Assembly (NCBI GenBank): GCA_034231615.1
Contig: CM067315.1
Coordinates: 34,372,156 to 34,436,155, forward strand
Length of the DNA: 64,000 nt
Reading direction: 5' to 3'
Origin: Meghimatium bilineatum
Lineage: Eukaryota > Mollusca > Gastropoda > Stylommatophora > Philomycidae
Shown: positions 41,026-51,126 of the stretch, piece by piece
Position numbering within the stretch: position 1 is the first letter of the stretch
Layout: each line of letters starts with the position of its first letter
Made by a program: the position numbers and the translations under genes
The notes under the pieces: model-generated
Databases searched by the model: none
The model's input: the letters and a program-made list of their open reading frames with translations, nothing else
Told to the model about the DNA's origin: nothing

Positions 41026-41058
<33 letters not shown>

Positions 41059-41098
41059 TAATAATAATAAATAAATAATAATAATAATAGTAAGTATG

Positions 41099-41131
<33 letters not shown>

Positions 41132-41230
41132 TTAATAATAATAATTAATAATAATAATAATAGGGCCTAATAATTAATAATAATAATAATAAATAATAAT
41201 CATAAATAAATAATAATAATAGTAAGTATG

Positions 41231-41265
<35 letters not shown>

Positions 41266-41357
41266 TAATAATAATAATTAATAATAATAATAAGTATGAT
41301 AATAATAATAATAGGGCCTAATAATTAATAATAATAAATAATAATAATGATATTAAT
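40938..41357. repeat. AAT/ATT microsatellite region, 0.42 kb
   Basis: Nearly pure TAA and ATT triplets with internal duplications: TAGTAAGTATGATAATAATA and ATAGGGCCTAATAATTAATA each occur at least twice. It begins with AAT, flips to ATT at about 40976-41014, then returns to AAT. Confidence 0.97.
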
Positions 41358-41690
41358 AAAACCTGTAATCCGTTAGGGTAGTAGGGGTGTCACATTGACA
41401 CACGTGTTGCAGAAATATCTCCACATATCTTTATCCTCTACCATCCTGATAACTTTAGAAACTTCACACTCTGTTCAGTCCATGATGTCATACAGCGATG
41501 CCTTCTTCTTTTTACCTCCTCGTCTTCTTCTCCTCTCCACTGTTCCTTGAAGAACATCTTTTGTCATTGAACAATGTCTCATCACTTGTCCGTACCATCG
41601 GAGTTTACGAAGTCTTACGATTGTTAACAGCGGTTCTTGTTGACCGGATAACACATGAATTCTATCATGCACATACACATTCTGTTCTTA
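41345..41690 (-). mobile_element. LINE-V tail fragment
   Basis: On the minus strand SGQQEPLLTIVRLRKLRWYG (41645-41586), QVMRHCSMTKDVLQGTVERR (about 41585-41526) and RRRGGKKK match the LVWFGHVMRHDS to ILQGxVEG tail. The 3' end CCCTAACGGATTACAGG (about 41377-41361) resembles GATCCTAACGGGTTACGGG at 49740-49758 and abuts the AAT tract. Confidence 0.8.
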
Positions 41691-41777
41691 TGTTCTCGGC
41701 AACAGATACCCAACACACGTCTATAGCATTTGTTGTAAAACGCCTCGGTTCTGCTATCAAAGACCACCAAATACACT

Positions 41778-42205
41778 CATAATTTATGTCAATCATTTAT
41801 AATTCAATCACTCATAATTCATATCAATCACTCATAATTCAATCACTCATAATTCATGTCAATCATTTATAATTCAATCACTCATAATTCATATCAATCA
41901 CTCATAATTCAATCACTAATAATTCAATCACTCATAATTCATGTCAATCATTCATAATTCACTCACTCATAATTCAATCTCTCATAATTCATATCAATCT
42001 CCCATAATTCAATCACTCATAATTCATTTCAAATCTCTCATAATTCAATCTCTCATAATTCATATCAATCTCCCATAATTCAATCACTCATAATTCAATC
42101 ACTCATAATTCATACGTTAGTTACTCATAATTCAGTTAATCACTCATTATGCAATCGCCCGTAAGACAATCACTCATAATTCATAAGACAATCACTCATA
42201 ATTCA
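41778..42205 (+). repeat. TCATAATTCAATCAC minisatellite, 15-35 bp units
   Basis: About 25 occurrences of CATAATTCA alternating with ATCAATCACT, TGTCAATCAT or TATCAATCTCC. Composite 35-bp units are repeated in blocks. Confidence 0.93.
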
Positions 42206-44560
42206 CGGGGAACGAAATAACTTATCCTACGATCAATAGTTAAACATCCAATCTAATATTGTTCTTGTATAGAGCGTGTTAGGTCATCTCTGGTTTCCTA
42301 CTACTTGTTTTGTAGAGAAGCTTTGGTGGGCCAGCTCTACAACTTGTTTTGTAGAGAAGCTTTGGTGGGCCAGCTCTACAACTTGTTTTGTAGAGAAGCT
42401 TTGGTGGGCCAGCTCTACAACTTGTTTTGTAGAGAAGCTCTGGTGGGCCAGCTCTACAACTTGTTTTGTAGAGAAGCTCTGGTGGGCCAGCTCTACAACT
42501 TGTTTTGTAGAGAAGCTTTGGTGGGCCAGCTCTACAACTTGTTTTGTAGAGAAGCTCTGGTGGGCCAGCTCTACAACTTGTTTTGTAGAGAAGCTCTGGT
42601 GGGCCAGCTCTACAACTTGTTTTGTAGAGAAGCTCTGGTGGGCCAGCTCTACAGCTTATTTTGTAGAGAAGCTCTGGTGGGCCAGCTCTACAACTTGTTT
42701 TGTAGAGAAGCTCTGGTGGGCCAGCTCTACAACTTGTTTTGTAGAGAAGCTCTGGTGGGCCAGCTCTACAACTTGTTTTGTAGAGAAGCTTTGGTGGGCC
42801 AGCTCTACAACTTGTTTTGTAGAGAAGCTCTGGTGGGCCAGCTCTACAACTTGTTTTGTAGAGAAGCTCTGGTGGGCCAGCTCTACAGCTTGTTTTGTAG
42901 AGAAGCTCTGGTGGGCCAGCTCTACAACTTGTTTTGTAGAGAAGGTCTGGTGGGCCAGCTCTACAACTTGTTTTGTAGAGAAGCTTTGGTGGGCCAGCTC
43001 TACAACTTGTTTTGTAGAGAAGCTCTGGTGGGCCAGCTCTACAACTTGTTTTGTAGAGAAGCTTTGGTGGGCCAGCTCTACAACTTGTTTTGTAGAGAAG
43101 CTCTGGTGGGCAAGCTCTACAACTTGTTTTGTAGAGAAGCTCTGGTGGGCCAGCTCTACAACTTGTTTTGTAGAGAAGCTCTGGTGGGCCAGCTCTACAG
43201 CTTGTTTTGTAGAGAAGCTCTGGTGGGCCAGCTCTACAACTTGTTTTGTAGAGAAGCTCTGGTGGGCCAGCTCTACAACTTGTTTTGTAGAGAAGCTCTG
43301 GTGGGCCAGCTCTACAACTTGTTTTGTAGAGAAGCTCTGGTGGGCCAGCTCTACAACTTGTTTTGTAGAGAAGCTCTGGTGGGCCAGCTCTACAACTTGT
43401 TTCGTAGAGAAGCTTTGGTGGGCCAGCTCTACAACTTGTTTCGTAGAGAAGCTTTGGTGGGCCAGCTCTACAACTTGTTTTGTAGAGAAGCTCTGGTGGG
43501 CCAGCTCTACAACTTGTTTTGTAGAGAAGCTTTGGTGGGCCAGCTCTACAACTTGTTTTGTAGAGAAGCTCTGGTGGGCAAGCTCTACAACTTGTTTTGT
43601 AGAGAAGCTCTGGTGGGCCAGCTCTACAACTTGTTTTGTAGAGAAGCTCTGGTGGGCCAGCTCTACAGCTTGTTTTGTAGAGAAGCTCTGGTGGGCCAGC
43701 TCTACAACTTGTTTTGTAGAGAAGCTCTGGTGGGCCAGCTCTACAACTTGTTTTGTAGAGAAGCTCTGGTGGGCCAGCTCTACAACTTGTTTTGTAGAGA
43801 AGCTTTGGTGGGCCAGCTCTACAACTTGTTTTGTAGAGAAGCTCTGGTGGGCCAGCTCTACAACTTGTTTTGTAGAGAAGCTTTGGTGGGCCAGCTCTAC
43901 AACTTGTTTTGTAGAGAAGCTTTGGTGGGCCAGCTCTACAACTTGTTTTGTAGAGAAGCTTTGGTGGGCCAGCTCTACAACTTGTTTTGTAGAGAAGCTT
44001 TGGTGGGCCAGCTCTACAACTTGTTTTGTAGAGAAGCTCCTGTGGGCCAGATTGTCGTTCAGTGAACAGCAAAACTGGGACAATTCCCTAGTATGTACTC
44101 TGGTATTTGTGTTGCGGCTCTGCAGTTGCAGGTCGCAGAGTTGATGATACCGATTCGGTGTGTTATTTTAGACGCCAGTGATTCGTTCTCAGTCGAAATA
44201 TCCTGACCTGTTCAATGTATTAATGTTATCGTGATCGAGATTATAGTTTCCTTTAAGTTCTCTCCCTTCACGTCGGTCAGATTGTTTTAGCACATCTTTT
44301 ACTTCCCAGAAGCTTTGAGTTACGCGGGTCTGAGGAAGGTTGGCTCCTGTTTTTTACAATTGATCAGCTTTTTCGTTAACAAGGATGCCACATTGAGCTG
44401 GTACCCGTTGTAGTACTAATGTAGTTTTTCCGGATAATTCAAAGATATTCTCTCTGATGTTGTGAATGAGTTTATCGTGTTTGGTATTTTGGATTGCTTG
44501 TAATACTGATTTAAAATCAATGAGGATTGCGAAAGATTGATATCAACACGTTGCTATTTC
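42206..44560 (-). mobile_element. LINE-H copy, hosting the 39-bp array
   Basis: 42206-42298 matches the 3' untranslated part at 22447-22500 and 22681-22700. 44056-44330 matches 22855-23100. 44330-44560 on the minus strand encodes FAILIDFKSVLQAIQNTKH and VPAQCGILVNEKADQL, an RNase H segment (second Asp replaced in the TDxKSVL position; H eroded to Q). The 39-bp array occupies 42299-44055 between these parts. Confidence 0.75.
42299..44055 (+). repeat. 39-bp minisatellite, 45 units, inside LINE-H
   Basis: TGTAGAGAAGCT recurs every 39 bp from 42311 to 44027 (44 intervals). The unit is CTCTACAACTTGTTTTGTAG then AGAAGCTTTGGTGGGCCAG. Marker variants GTGGGCAAGC (43105 and 43573) and CTCTACAGC (43193 and 43661) are each 468 bp apart, so a 12-unit block was duplicated. 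39 is divisible by 3, giving open frames of 475-622 codons on both strands (TTCFVEKLWWASS on plus, LAHQSFSTKQVVE on minus). These are by-products. Confidence 0.97.
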
Positions 44561-44883
44561 TGAAATTTTACCATAAAATAGCAATTGGCAACACTGGCTT
44601 TCGTGATCAAGTTAATTATTGGCGCATGGCAGCATTTGGAGATGATAATGAATGATAAACATCTCTACCTGATAGATTAGTTCGGTTTATGAGCCGAGAT
44701 TCAATAGAATAATTCATTAAATCACAGACAGTCTGTAGATGTCGCTGAATGTTATTGTAATTGAGTGTCTGCCAGTGTGTGTGGAGATGTATGTATGTGG
44801 TATAAATTATGTGAGTCTGTGTGTGTGTCAGCAAATGTGTGTGGTATGAAAGTTTCTTATATGCCTGTGGTTCTTAGTTTGCG
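44561..44883. other. Unannotated; TG-rich patch
   Basis: Irregular GTGTGTG and TGTATG runs at 44760-44850. Nothing else recognised. Confidence 0.4.
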
Positions 44884-44884
44884 T

Positions 44885-45105
44885 GTGTTTTTGAATGATT
44901 CTTGATTAGGAACCAGCAACACTTCACAAGGGGTATTCCTATAAATTCTCTGCTTGCCATTCCGTCAGCCATCTAAAAGTATATAAGTAAGTTCAATGTC
45001 CAAGTCGGTTGTTGATTGTAGGTTCTTTTAATTTTTTCCAGTTATGACACACTTTCTCACCTCTCTCCTGGTCACTCACATTTCTTTCATACTTTAAGTA
45101 TTTAC
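44885..45105 (+). repeat. Dispersed repeat X, copy 2
   Basis: GAATGATTCTT, AACCAGCAACACTTCAC, GTTGATTGTAGGTTC and CCTGGTCACTCACATTTCTT parallel 12895-13110. Confidence 0.5.
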
Positions 45106-45147
45106 ATTGTCTTTTCAGCGTCATTTTCATTATTTTGTAGGGTATCC

Positions 45148-45300
45148 ATGTATCCATATGTTAATACTACACAACCATATGTTAATACTACACAACCATA
45201 TGTTAATACTACACAACCATATGTTAATACTACACAACCATATGTTAATAGTACACAACCATAACTTAATACACATCCATATGTTAATATATAACCAAAT
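45148..45300 (+). repeat. 21-bp minisatellite, about 6 units
   Basis: CATATGTTAATACTACACAAC repeats, then two shortened variants. Confidence 0.95.
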
Positions 45301-45342
45301 ATTAATACAGATATTATATTTAAGTTTAATAGCTATTGTTAC

Positions 45343-45442
45343 TAAGACAAATTGTTACTAAGACAAATTGTTACTAAGACAAATTGTTACTAAGACAAAT
45401 TGTTACTAAGACAAATTGTTACTAAGACAAATTGTTACTATG
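45343..45442 (+). repeat. 16-bp minisatellite, about 6 units
   Basis: ACTAAGACAAATTGTT repeats without change. Confidence 0.97.
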
Positions 45443-45474
45443 TAAAGTAAAATCATTACATGTCAAATGAAGTG

Positions 45475-45740
45475 TCAGGAAAAGCTGCAGCAGTTACTAA
45501 ACTAGATAAAAAAAGAAATGAAGAAAATAGGAAAAGATTAAGTATAATATCATTTATTGAACATATCGAAATGTAGCAAGTAAAATGGATTGGTCGCCTT
45601 ATGAGAATGAACCCGAATCAAATAACAATAAGAGCATATAACAAAAGAATATCCGGATATAGAACCAAAAGGTAGACCAAGAAAACGATGGATATTTTTT
45701 AAAATCTAGATAACCTTGAACAAACATGGACTTCAATGCA
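45475..45740 (+). mobile_element. LINE-Q tail fragment
   Basis: VKWIGRLMRMNPNQITIRAY (45580-45640) is the IQWFGHLxRM box, followed by GRPRKRWI (about 45670-45693). Preceding KRNEENRKRLSIISFIEHI-like residues fit the RRxRxRN region. Frameshifts. Confidence 0.7.
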
Positions 45741-46410
45741 ACCAAGGCGACACATCAAGCATTGAAACAACAACTGGATCTCCCACTGCTTCGTTTAACA
45801 GCAAGTCTAGATACGATCAACCATCATTCACAGAGGAAAAGACAATAGTTCAACAGCCGTATTTTGTATAGAAAAAAATAATAACTAAAGCCTGCAAAAA
45901 TTGCTGGGGTGATAGCTATCGTTATGAATTCGATACGCGAACAAATATCGACGTCATTTCTGCAATATTGCTGTATATACTATTTGCCCAATAACAACTG
46001 CTCGCAGAAGTGGCAGTGGTGAAGCATTGAAAGAATAATAATTTGGAACACGGAATGATGTTTGAAGATGCTGTCTCCACACATTCATTGTTGGTTTGGT
46101 AGGCCATGACCTTTAGTATAGAATTACGTCACTCCCGCCGATTCTACTCCATGGATCCAACTATAGTGAAAGGCCATGGCAACAACAAAGGTGGCAATGT
46201 TCCGCCTGAGGCGAATCTACTGAATAATGAAGTGATACAATTGAAACAAGCGCGGGGTAAGAGGGCGGCAACAGCGACGTGAGTAAGGAAGGGGGAAAGG
46301 TTAAACGCGACAGCATCAAAGGTTGAGGGTGATGTGGGAATTATGGTAAAGGGATTGGAAGGGAAAATCTAGAATGTTTCACATCAGGCACAATTAATAA
46401 TCATTAAATC
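45741..46410. other. Unannotated
   Basis: No repeat or gene recognised. A minus-strand 61-codon frame at 45922-46107 has no domain. Confidence 0.4.
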
Positions 46411-46414
46411 TATC

Positions 46415-46640
46415 AGAACCTATGAGGTTTATGCAATTTCAGAAACCTTGAGGTTTAAAAATGAGGTGTATGCAGTAGCAGACAGCCTGCGGTTTAACTA
46501 TGAGGTTTATAAGCAGACAGCTTGAGATTTAACTATGAGGTTTATGCAATTGCAGACATCTTGAGGTTTAACTATTATGTTTATGTATTAGCAGACAGCG
46601 TGGGGTTTAACTATGAAGCTTATGTTGTAGCAGACAGTAA
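46415..46640 (+). repeat. Imperfect 42-48 bp repeat, 5 units
   Basis: GAGGTTTATGCA, GCAGACAG and TGAGGTTTAACTAT recur in order, 10-25 percent divergent. Confidence 0.85.
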
Positions 46641-46654
46641 CATGAACTGTTGTA

Positions 46655-47670
46655 ATTGTATGACTCATTGTCTGTTTAACTGTCTGTTTGTTATTGTATG
46701 ACTCATTGTCTGTTTATAACTGTTTATGATTGTATGACCATTGTCTGTTTATAACTGTCTGTGATTGTATGACTGATTGTCTGTTTATAACTGTCTGTGA
46801 TTGTATGACTGATTGTCTGTTTATAACTGTCTGTGATTGTATGACTGATTGTCTGTTTATAACTGTCTGTGATTGTATGACTGATTGTCTGTTTATAACT
46901 GTCTGTGATTGTATGACTCATTGTCTGTTTATAACTGTTTATGATTGTATGACCATTGTCTGTTTATAACTATCTGTGATTGTATGACTCATTGTCTGTT
47001 TATAACTGTCTGTGATTGTATGACCATTGTCTGTTTATAACTGTCTGTGATTGTATGACCATTGTCTGTTTATAACTGTCTGTGATTGTATGACCATTGT
47101 CTGTTTATAACTGTCTGTGATTGTATGACCATTGTCTGTTTATAACTGTCTGTGATTGTATGACCATTGTCTGTTTATAACTGTCTGTGATTGTATGACC
47201 ATTGTCTGTTTATAACTGTCTGTGATTGTATGACCATTGTCTGTTTATAACTGTCTGTGATTGTATGACCATTGTCTGTTTATAACTGTCTGTGATTGTA
47301 TGACCATTGTCTGTTTATAACTGTCTGTGATTGTATGACTGATTGTCTGTTTATAACTGTCTGTGATTGTATGACCATTGTCTGTTTATAACTGTCTGTG
47401 ATTGTATGACAATTGTCTGTTTATAACTGTCTGTGATTGTATGACCATTGTCTGTTTATAACTGTCTGTGATTGTATGACCATTGTCTGTTTATAACTGT
47501 CTGTGATTGTATGACTGATTGTCTGTTTATAACTGTCTGTGATTGTATGACCATTGTCTGTTTATAACTGTCTGTGATTGTATGACCATTGTCTGTTTAT
47601 AACTGTCTGTGATTGTATGACCATTGTCTGTTTATAACTGTCTGTGATTGTATGACTGATTGTCTGTTTG
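46655..47670 (+). repeat. 35/36-bp minisatellite, first block
   Basis: TGTCTGTTTATAACTGTCTG then TGATTGTATGACCAT is the 35-bp unit; a 36-bp form has GACTGAT. About 28 units. Confidence 0.96.
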
Positions 47671-47756
47671 TAACATGAACTGTCTGTTTGTAACATGAAC
47701 TAGCTGTTTGTAACATGAACTAGCTGTTTGTAACATGAACTAGCTGTTTGTACAGC
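47670..47756 (+). repeat. 20-bp repeat at array edge, 4-5 units
   Basis: AGCTGTTTGTAACATGAACT repeats; CTGTTTGTAAC links it to the 35-bp unit from which it may derive. Confidence 0.9.
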
Positions 47757-47837
47757 ATTTGACAAAGGTGATCTGTATGACTGTCTGTGTATAACTACCT
47801 GCTTGTAACAGTATGACTCATTGACTTTTTATCACCA

Positions 47838-48070
47838 TCACCAGGTGGTATGTCGGCTGGCGTAGGCGATCATGGCTCTCCACAGCTGTCTATCTCCAGT
47901 ATCAGGATCGTTGTTGTTTCCCAGCCGTGCCAGACTGTTAAACTGTCTAATATTTTCTCACGTTGCCGCCACTTGTCTCTATTGCCTTAAATCTTGCCTG
48001 TTGGGACTATGTTCTATAAATCTCCTTGTCTCATAACGTGGCCAAAAAATGAAGATTGTCTTTTTCTTAT
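47838..48070 (-). mobile_element. LINE-K 3' end inserted in the 35-bp array
   Basis: The plus strand CATCACCAGGTGGTATGTCG, GGCGTAGGCGATCATGGCTC and CGTGGCCAAAAAATGAAGAT is collinear with 3552-3790. On the minus strand NIRKRQSSFFGHVMRQG-like and REKILDSLTVWHG can be read. The array resumes on its far side. Confidence 0.8.
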
Positions 48071-48625
48071 ATTATTTATGTCTGTTTATAAATGTTTGTG
48101 ATTGTATGACTCTTTGTCTTTTTATAACTGTCTGTTTGTGACTATATGAATCATTGTCTGTCTATAACTGTTTATGATTGTATGATTCATTGTCTGTTTA
48201 TAACTGTCGTGATTGTATGACTGATTGTCTGTTTATAACTGTCTGTTTGTGATTGTATGACTCATTGTATGTTTAACTGTCTGTTTGTAATTGTATGACT
48301 CATTGTCTGTTTAACTGTCTGTTTGTAATTGTATGACTCATTGTCTGTTTAACTGTCTGTTTGTTATTGTATGACCCATTGTCTGTTTATAACTGTCTGT
48401 GATTGTATGACTGATTGTCTGTTTATAACTGTCTGTGATTGTATGACTGATTGTCTGTTTATAACTGTCTGTGATTGTATGACTGATTGTTTATAACTGT
48501 CTGTAATTGTTGACTCATTGTCTGTTTAACTGTCTGTTTGTTATTGTATGACTCATTGTCTGTTTATAACTGTCTGTTTGTGTTTGAATGTTTCATTGTC
48601 TGTTTATAACTGTCTTTTTGTGATT
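48071..48625 (+). repeat. 35/36-bp minisatellite, second block, more diverged
   Basis: Same unit as 46655-47670, with variants such as CTGTTTGTAATTGTATGACT. About 15 units. Confidence 0.93.
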
Positions 48626-48629
48626 CTAC

Positions 48630-48690
48630 AGGCCTTCGAATACAAATGTTACTGAAGAATTCTATGAATCTCCTGTGTGCGTGTTCGTCC
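48630..48690 (+). mobile_element. LINE-V small fragment
   Basis: GGCCTTCGAATACAAATGTT then AGAATTCTATGAATCTC matches GGCATTCGAATACAAATGTT at 55099 in LINE-V. Confidence 0.5.
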
Positions 48691-49355
48691 CTGATAAATG
48701 ATGATGACCATTTTTACATCCACTTTTGAAAATTCAGTTGGAATTATGACCACGCGGAATAGTTCGTAGATAGCTAATGAGCCATATTCGAGATGTAAAT
48801 GTCCTCGGACAGTTCGGGCATGGAATGACGACTGTAAACGAATTTTGGTCTATCCATTTTCTAGCTACTCTCCGTTGTTGAGCTGCTGCATTTCTTCTCT
48901 TTTTCATAAGATGATGCGCTCTTTTTTATTGTAGATATATTTTGTACAAGTTCTTCCCATGTATCTTGGTCTATTTCAAAGGCTTTCAGTGAGGTCTTTA
49001 ACGAGTCATTGTAGCGCTTCTTTTGGCCACCTTGAGATCGTGTACCCTTCTTCAGCTCACAATAGAAAGTATCTTAGGCAGGCGATAGTCTGGCATACGT
49101 GCCAAATGATCTGCCCAACGAACCTATGTCTCCATCAGGATAGTGTCAATGCTAGGGATACCAGCTCTGTTAAGGACACTGGTATCTGGAATCTTGTCTT
49201 GCCATCTGATGTTCATAACTTTTCTGAGACAAGTTGTGTGAAAGTGATTGAGTTTCCTCACATGATGTCTATACAAAGTCCATGTTTCATTAGCGTATAA
49301 CAGCACTGGAAGTGCCACTGCTCTGTAAACTTTCAGCTTAGTCTGTAGGTTAATG
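48690..49355 (-). mobile_element. LINE-W tail, longest copy
   Basis: On the minus strand VLLYANETWTLYRHHVRKLN (49300-49240), CLRKVMNIRWQDKIPDTSVL (49228-49169), AGIPSIDTILMETQVRWADH and LARMPDYRLPKI-like residues are successive boxes of this RT tail, followed by the decayed AQDRxTW and AAxxRR end down to GATGATGACC. Stops after about 49120. Confidence 0.85.
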
Positions 49356-49404
49356 CCATTTCTACGTCAAGCATTTGCGTACAATCTGCCGAAAGTGCTG
49401 CTTG

Positions 49405-49760
49405 CCTGGTGATCCTTGAATCTCCTAAAGAGAGAATAAGACAAATGTGTGCGTAAGGAAATACAGATGAATACAGGTTCACGAGAGCCATAGCTTTCAA
49501 AGTGAAACGACGAGAAATTGTATGATTTGGACTTGTATGCAGATATGATTCCTTGTCAAAAACGATACTGCAGGGAACTGTCGGGGTGGAAAAAGCAAAT
49601 GAGGGCAAATACAGGCTTGGACAGATAACAACAAGGACTGGACAGGACAAGAACTTTCCTCAATCGTCCGCATTGCTGAAGATTGAAACCACTGGAGGAC
49701 TCGAATGTTGATGTACCCAATGTGGTACCCCGCCCCTATGATCCTAACGGGTTACGGGTT
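49405..49760 (+). mobile_element. LINE-V tail, first copy
   Basis: VRKEIQMNTGSREP (49456-49500) matches VRNKIEMYAGRQER at 55170. Then a broken WFGHV region, ILQGTV-like (49575), RKSW/IKDW-like remnants, and the 3' end CCTAACGGGTTACGGG (49742-49757). Confidence 0.75.
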
Positions 49761-49769
49761 TAAATATAA

Positions 49770-50480
49770 ATGACAATGGAGAGGAGAATACATGTTTTTG
49801 AAAACAAATGTTACAGATCTATATTTCACATCCATTAAACAGAACACAAAACTAGTATAAGCGTGAGAAACTTCTTCTTCTTCTTCGTTCGTTCTCAAAC
49901 TCCTGCAGATTAGCAGGATGTAGTCCAGAGAACGGAATGCATTGTATCATGGTTTACAGCATTGCTGCGATATCTGCGCCTTTCGGCCAGACACATCCGA
50001 CTTCAGCATGGCTTTGGGTCACTGCCCCTATATGGGATGGTACAGCCAACTCCATCCCATGACCTCCTTAGTCGCCTTTTACGACATGCGTGGAAGGTAA
50101 ACAGTGTTGCTATTCTTTGCTCCTCTTTCGGGTCCGGCAACACTCGGGCGAGCGTGAGAAACAAAATGAAAGCTCTTCTTGATCAACAAGAAAATGGCAG
50201 TGGTGACACGACACAAACTTGTGTGGTTTGGTCACGTGATGAGACACGATTCCCGTTCCAAAAATATCCTACAGGGATCAGTTGAGGGTCAAAGAAGAAG
50301 AGAAGGTAAAAGAAGGTATGAATTAATAATATTAAGGATTGAACAGAATTAAAAGCCTCCAATTCAAACAAGAAATAGAGAACAGAGAGACATGGCGGGA
50401 TTTGTGAGTTGATGTTTCCAGAGACCCATACGTCCCAAAGAGTTATGGATTTGATGATGATGATAGTGCTGATAACATTA
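49770..50480 (+). mobile_element. LINE-V tail, second copy, split by SINE-B1
   Basis: 49775-49871 encodes MERRIHVFENKCYRSIFH and EHKTSISVRN. 50163-50420 continues with KMKALL, then RHKLVWFGHVMRHDSRSK (50196-50250) and ILQGSVEGQRRREGKRRY. The reading resumes at the same residue when the SINE and one target duplication are ignored. The 3' end (about 50385-50465) gives TWRDL and a SYGFDDDD-like end. The RT catalytic part is absent. Confidence 0.85.
49872..50150 (-). mobile_element. SINE-B1, full-length, with target-site duplication
   Basis: A 279-bp element flanked by exact 12-bp repeats AGCGTGAGAAAC (49860-49871 and 50151-50162). In element orientation it starts with CGCCCGAGTGTTGCCGG and ends GAGTTTGAGAACGAACGAAG with a GAA tail. 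Contains GTCGTAAAAGGCGAC (reverse complement at about 50071-50085). Confidence 0.95.
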
Positions 50481-50860
50481 GGTCAAAAAATTTTTGCCAA
50501 ATTTTTACCCCTTTCTACCGGTATGGTGTCACGTTTTCCGTCTGTACAAAATATAACAACCTGCATGGCGAGTCTTGACATCCATAAGAACAATATTGAC
50601 AGTTTACTAGAAAATGTCATGGTTATTTTCATTTCTGTAACTTTCTGGAAATTAAATTTCTGGAAGAATATGTTAGGCCCTACTTTCCAAGATTGCATAA
50701 GTTCAAAATTTGTTAGGCCCTACTCTCAAAGAGCGCATGCACGTGAAATTCTCACCTGCTGAAGCGTGCACATTGGTAAATACATGTTACCTGGATTACA
50801 GCGAAGGTGTACAAGCAGATATCTTTGACACAAAGTGATTCAATAATGAAGTGTTTTCAC
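50481..50860. other. Unannotated; 117-codon open frame
   Basis: The plus-strand frame at 50409-50762 begins in the LINE-V end and continues into sequence with TTAGGCCCTACT twice (about 50672 and 50713). No domain recognised. Confidence 0.35.
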
Positions 50861-50864
50861 AAGC

Positions 50865-50990
50865 ACAGATACACACACACTCACACAAACACTCACACAG
50901 GTACTCCTACAAACTTTCACATAGAAGCTCCCCACACACACAGGCACACACACACACACACACACACATACACACACACTTAGACAAATA
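50865..50990 (+). repeat. (CA)n-rich tract
   Basis: Interrupted CACACA runs, purest at 50943-50980. Confidence 0.95.
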
Positions 50991-51126
50991 GGCTCTCGTG
51001 TATACCATTTCATAGATATTACATTGTTAAGGAAGGGGTGTTATTGAAAGTGGGGGGGGGGATTTAATGTTTCTCGTGGGTCTTTTTGGATAATTGTATA
51101 TCTTCTCTGCAAGTGTATAGTTAAGA

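Noticed and set aside
42276-44144. 622-codon Trp/Cys-rich protein gene (and 475-597 codon frames in other frames)
   Set aside because: All are read-through of a 39-bp array inside LINE-H, with several frames open at once and no independent coding signal.
45148-45300. Replication origin or transcription-factor site cluster (CATATG boxes)
   Set aside because: The E-box-like CATATG is simply part of each 21-bp repeat; no other origin or enhancer feature supports it.
50865-50990. Telomere-like repeat
   Set aside because: It is an interrupted CA microsatellite. No TTAGGG array was seen in the window.
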